Assembly: GCA_018662075.1 (NCBI GenBank)
Contig: JABJGX010000072.1
Location: 1 to 11,456, forward strand
Direction of reading: 5' to 3'
Length of the DNA stretch: 11,456 nucleotides
DNA from: Candidatus Peregrinibacteria bacterium
GTDB lineage: Bacteria > Patescibacteriota > Gracilibacteria > Peribacterales > Peribacteraceae
Shown: piece after piece, positions 9,304 through 11,456 of the stretch
Layout of the letters: the number at the start of each line of letters is the position of its first letter
How positions within the stretch are numbered: the first letter of the stretch is position 1
The notes under the pieces: model-generated
The model's database searches: none
What the model saw: the letters and a program-made list of their open reading frames with translations, nothing else
What the model was told of the DNA's origin: nothing
Made by a program: the position numbers and the translations under genes

Positions 9304-10023
9304 ATGGAAGAACGACTCCAGAAAATACTCTCGGGACAAGGAATCTGCTCTCGTAGAAAGGCAGAGGAATACATCGAGGCAGGACTTGTAAAAGTAAACG
9401 GCGAGGTCGCAACACTCGGTCAGAAGGCAGAAGAAGCAGTCGACAAAATAGAGGTAGATGGAAAGGTTCTCGCAGACCGCAAAGAGATGAAGTATTACCT
9501 AATGAACAAACCCGTTGGCTTTATCACCAGTAATGTTGATAACGATGAGCATCCAGACAGAACAGTGCGTGATCTTTTACCAAAAGAATTACAGGGAAAA
9601 ATATATCCAGTTGGTCGTCTCGATAAAGAAACATCAGGACTTCTTCTTTTCACGAACGATGGAGTACTTGCATACCGCTTAACTCACCCATCGTTTGATC
9701 ACGAAAAAGAATACGAGGTGGAATCGAATGAAGAGGTAAAAGAAGGACAGCTGGAAAAAATGCGCACAGGTATGATGATCAAAGACGAGAAAACAAAGCC
9801 TGCAACTGTTGTTAAGATAACTTCTACTAAATTCACAATAGCCCTAACAGAAGGGAAAAACAGACAGATCCGTCGCATGTGCAAAAAGGTTGGTATTCCA
9901 CTTATTGCACTAAAGCGTACACGCATAATGACGCTTAAGCCTCAGCTAGAAAAAGATGGATTCAGATTGCTGTCTGAAAAAGAGAAGAGTGCCTTGTTGA
10001 AGTCGGTGAACATTGAAGTGTAA
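9304..10023 (+). CDS. rluB: rRNA pseudouridine synthase, RluB/RsuA family
   Basis: The enzyme converts a specific uridine in ribosomal RNA to pseudouridine. It has 239 residues, the usual length. Residues 2-48 are an S4 RNA-binding domain (RLQKILSGQGICSRRKAEEYIEAGLV, written here to residue 29 in part). The catalytic domain follows, with MNKPVGFITS (67-76), the signature GRLDKETSGLLLFTNDG carrying the catalytic D107, and the late motif GKNRQIRRM (184-192). The S4 sequence looks closest to RluB, which modifies 23S rRNA near the peptidyl-transferase centre, but RsuA, RluE or RluF specificity cannot be excluded by eye. ATG at 9304 was chosen because it begins the S4 domain and has a -10 box just upstream; a TTG 13 codons earlier adds an unlikely hydrophobic leader. 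It lies about 1 kb from the 23S-5S genes but is transcribed separately. Confidence 0.93.
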   Translation: MEERLQKILSGQGICSRRKAEEYIEAGLVKVNGEVATLGQKAEEAVDKIEVDGKVLADRKEMKYYLMNKPVGFITSNVDNDEHPDRTVRDLLPKELQGKIYPVGRLDKETSGLLLFTNDGVLAYRLTHPSFDHEKEYEVESNEEVKEGQLEKMRTGMMIKDEKTKPATVVKITSTKFTIALTEGKNRQIRRMCKKVGIPLIALKRTRIMTLKPQLEKDGFRLLSEKEKSALLKSVNIEV

Positions 10024-10333
10024 TTACTTTTGTGACTTTTGACCTCACCCCCAACCCCTCTCCTTCCACCCCGATCTTCTTTCCAGGAGAGGGGAGCTCT
10101 GTTTACTGTGAAACAATCGTCTGGCAGACTGCATGTCTGAGGGCGAAGAACTCACTAAGAGTAAAAGAGGTACAGCGACGAGAACCAGTTGCTGTAAGCA
10201 AACGCAGTGACCTGGGCGAGGAGCGCTTTAGTGGTGCTAGTACTATTTCTTCGAACGAGTTCTGTCTGCCTTGATTTTTTCGTCTCTTTTTTATCAAGAA
10301 AAAAGGGACAAGAAGATAGCGAAGCTACAAAGA
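10024..10333. repeat. Non-coding structured block, dispersed-repeat-like
   Basis: No convincing gene lies in this 310-base gap. It opens with the CTCACCCCCAACCCCTCTCC motif, whose CCCCTCTCC (10055-10063) pairs perfectly with GGAGAGGGG (10086-10094); closely similar C-rich/G-rich hairpins are common interspersed repeats in many bacterial genomes. The rest can fold over a long range: GGCAGAC (10123-10129) with GTCTGCC (10264-10270), and inside it GAACTC (10148-10153) with GAGTTC (10257-10262). TTTTTT follows at 10275-10280, as in a terminator. A weak 80-codon frame (10032-10274) starts with LTPNPSP, the usual false translation of this repeat. I infer a mobile or repeated non-coding element; copies elsewhere would prove it. 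Confidence 0.5.
10282..10309. terminator. A/T-rich hairpin between convergent rluB and CAP genes
   Basis: GTCTCTTTTTT (10282-10292) pairs with AAAAAAGGGAC (10299-10309) around ATCAAG, giving 11 pairs with one G-U. Its T-rich and A-rich arms could serve as a bidirectional terminator for the two convergent genes, though no separate T-tract follows the stem on either strand. Confidence 0.5.
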
Positions 10334-11125
10334 TTACCCTCCGATAGTAATCTCTATCTTTCCAAAGTTTAGAACCCAAATGTCGTCGATAAGACCAACG
10401 CCTACGTCGTCGTAGTCTTTTGAAAGCATGGCATCTCTGTGTGTTGGTGAGTTCATCCATTCATCAATAACTTGTTCAATTGTTGTTTGTCCTTTTGCAA
10501 GATTCTCGCCCAGAAATACCTTATAGCTACAGCGACATTCTTGCGCATTAATAACTCCGTATCCCGTAGCCTTTATTCGGCCCTGACTACGAATTCCATC
10601 TGGGTTTTCATGGGAGAAGAAATCTCTGGCTTTCATATCTTCTGCGTGTTTCTGTGCAGAAGTTTCTAGGTCTATTTGTGCGCTCAGTGGTGCAAGTGCC
10701 ATTTTTGCACGCTCCATGTTGACCGCTTCGATCACTTGAAACTTAAGAGGGGAAGGCAATGCTTCTAGTCGCATAGCTCGACGCTGCTCCATCCGACTTT
10801 GCAGGTTCGTTGGCTTCGCTCTTGTCGGTGCAACAGAACGAACAGATGACGATGAACGTGCTCGGCTCCGTGGAGTAAATGTCCTGCGAGAGCTGTATTG
10901 CCTTGTTGTGACCGGTGTCCGTGACCGGTTTCTATTTTGCCTAAGAGCACGCAATTCCGTGATACTTTTACTGGTATCTGCATTGAGCCTGGCTGACCGC
11001 CTAGTCTCTACACGGTCTTCTAAAGATGTTGCACTAGCGTGGAGGGTTGTTTCTGCCTGAACGACAGCGAAGGTGCTGTTTATTCCTATAATTATAGCCA
11101 AAGCTGCTATGAGAACTTGCTTCAT
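10334..11125 (-). CDS. Secreted CAP/SCP (YkwD-like) domain protein with Arg/Ser-rich linker
   Basis: This is an exported protein of 263 aa. Residues 1-24 form a signal peptide (MKQVLIAALAIIIGINS..., cleavage likely after VQA). Residues 30-120 are a low-complexity linker rich in Arg, Ser and Thr, strongly basic. The CAP domain fills about 126-258: AVNMERAKMALAPL, HAEDMKARDFFSHENPDG, R..ATGYG, GENLAKG, WMNSPTHR and VGVG. The four conserved pocket residues appear present (H172, E207, E222, H229). An insertion ECRCSY adds two cysteines (C197, C199) just before GEN. Bacterial CAP proteins are secreted, and their biochemical role is mostly unsettled. ATG at 11125 is fixed by the signal peptide; a TATAAT lies 11 bases upstream. 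It is divergent from the MBL-fold gene. Confidence 0.93.
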   Translation of the reverse strand: MKQVLIAALAIIIGINSTFAVVQAETTLHASATSLEDRVETRRSARLNADTSKSITELRALRQNRNRSRTPVTTRQYSSRRTFTPRSRARSSSSVRSVAPTRAKPTNLQSRMEQRRAMRLEALPSPLKFQVIEAVNMERAKMALAPLSAQIDLETSAQKHAEDMKARDFFSHENPDGIRSQGRIKATGYGVINAQECRCSYKVFLGENLAKGQTTIEQVIDEWMNSPTHRDAMLSKDYDDVGVGLIDDIWVLNFGKIEITIGG

Positions 11126-11136
11126 AAGACCAGAGA

Positions 11137-11142
11137 ATTATA
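11137..11142 (-). promoter_or_regulatory. -10 box of the CAP-domain gene
   Basis: A perfect TATAAT on the minus strand lies 11 bases before the ATG, predicting a leader of about 4-5 bases. No good -35 hexamer is seen at the usual distance, so it may rely on an activator or on an upstream site. Confidence 0.5.
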
Positions 11143-11164
11143 GAGGATTTCGGGCTCTATGGTT

Positions 11165-11185
11165 TAGATTTCAGGGTGAAATCTA
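11165..11185. promoter_or_regulatory. Perfect palindromic hairpin in the divergent promoter region, possible operator
   Basis: TAGATTTCA (11165-11173) and TGAAATCTA (11177-11185) are exact inverted copies with a 3-base spacer. They lie between the divergent CAP and MBL-fold genes, upstream of both promoters. The short spacer and absence of a T-run suggest a binding site for a dimeric regulator rather than a terminator. GCTCTA (11154-11159) and TAGAGC (11184-11189) offer an alternative pairing. Confidence 0.5.
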
Positions 11186-11226
11186 GAGCAATAGCCAGAA
11201 ATGTATGTTGCATTACCATTTATTAG

Positions 11227-11255
11227 TGCACAGAAGAATTTTTCTCTGCTATGCT
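11227..11255 (+). promoter_or_regulatory. Promoter of the MBL-fold gene, leaderless architecture
   Basis: A -10 box TATGCT (11250-11255) sits 7 bases before the ATG, with TGCACA (11227-11232) as a partial -35 match 17 bases upstream. The transcript would start at or next to the start codon. Confidence 0.5.
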
Positions 11256-11262
11256 CACACAC

Positions 11263-11456
11263 ATGAAAATAATCCCCCACGGAGCGGCCCTCGAAGTTAC
11301 TGGAAGTTGCCATGAAATTCAGGTTGAGATAGATGGTGTTCTGAAAAGAATTTTACTTGATTGTGGAATGTTCCAAGGGCATAGGCAAGAGTCTGCTGTA
11401 AAAAATGCTACATTTGCTTTCGAGCCATCGGAGATCGACGCAATGATCCTTAGCCA
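11263..11456 (+). CDS. MBL-fold (beta-CASP type) RNA nuclease, N-terminal part
   Basis: Only 64 complete codons fall in the window and the frame runs open to its edge. The opening MKIIPHGAALEVTGSCHEI, then ILLDCGMFQG (30-39) and EIDAMILS, is the characteristic first part of metallo-beta-lactamase proteins of the CPSF73/Ysh1-like group, which cut or trim RNA. G-A-EVTGSCH precedes the first strands, and LLDCGMFQG replaces the LIDCG.FQ seen in relatives. The metal-binding HxHxDH motif is expected immediately after the last visible codon, so activity cannot be judged. The start is supported by a -10 box 7 bases upstream and by the family's usual N-terminus. Confidence 0.85.
   Translation, partial: MKIIPHGAALEVTGSCHEIQVEIDGVLKRILLDCGMFQGHRQESAVKNATFAFEPSEIDAMILS

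Overview
The window reads as the chromosome of a Candidate Phyla Radiation bacterium (Patescibacteria). The gracilibacterial side (Peregrinibacteria/Peribacteria-like) is my best guess, but I cannot place it firmly without a search. The evidence is a set of divergent but complete housekeeping genes, 23S-5S rRNA genes with no 16S beside them, an rpoB without an adjacent rpoC, and almost no Shine-Dalgarno sequences. The standard stop set fits: every intact gene ends in TAA and no in-frame TGA occurs, which argues against the UGA=Gly code of Absconditabacteria and some Gracilibacteria.

Layout. Positions 85-3954 (+) carry a complete rpoB with a lysine/alanine-rich N-terminal extension and an acidic C-terminal tail, closed by a strong intrinsic terminator. 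Positions 4042-4422 (+) carry a short ssb read from a promoter that sits almost on the start codon. The 565-base stretch between ssb and 23S is not empty. It holds a promoter, a compact four-way-junction RNA (about 4557-4703) whose closing helix competes with an intrinsic terminator, further hairpins, and a likely rRNA promoter with tandem repeats. Then come a full 23S rRNA (about 4988-7990) and a 5S rRNA (about 8099-8217). Both are flanked by long complementary arms that would form the precursor processing stems.

Downstream of the rRNA, an unrecognised helical protein gene (8344-8907, -) meets head-to-head with the C-terminal end of an S-layer-homology (SLH) protein (about 8897-9094, +). Neither has a convincing 5' end, which looks like a deletion scar across two divergent genes, or an assembly join. 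Next are a RluB/RsuA-family rRNA pseudouridine synthase (9304-10023, +), a non-coding repeat-like block (10024-10333), a secreted CAP/YkwD-domain protein (10334-11125, -), and the start of a metallo-beta-lactamase/beta-CASP-type RNA nuclease (11263 to the window edge, +).

Functionally most of the window is core information processing: transcription (RpoB), DNA replication and repair (SSB), ribosome (23S, 5S) and rRNA modification (RluB), plus one probable RNA nuclease and cell-surface proteins. The most unusual points are the attenuator-like RNA directly upstream of 23S, the extended RpoB separated from rpoC, and promoters whose -10 boxes lie 7-11 nt upstream of ATG, implying leaderless or nearly leaderless mRNAs.
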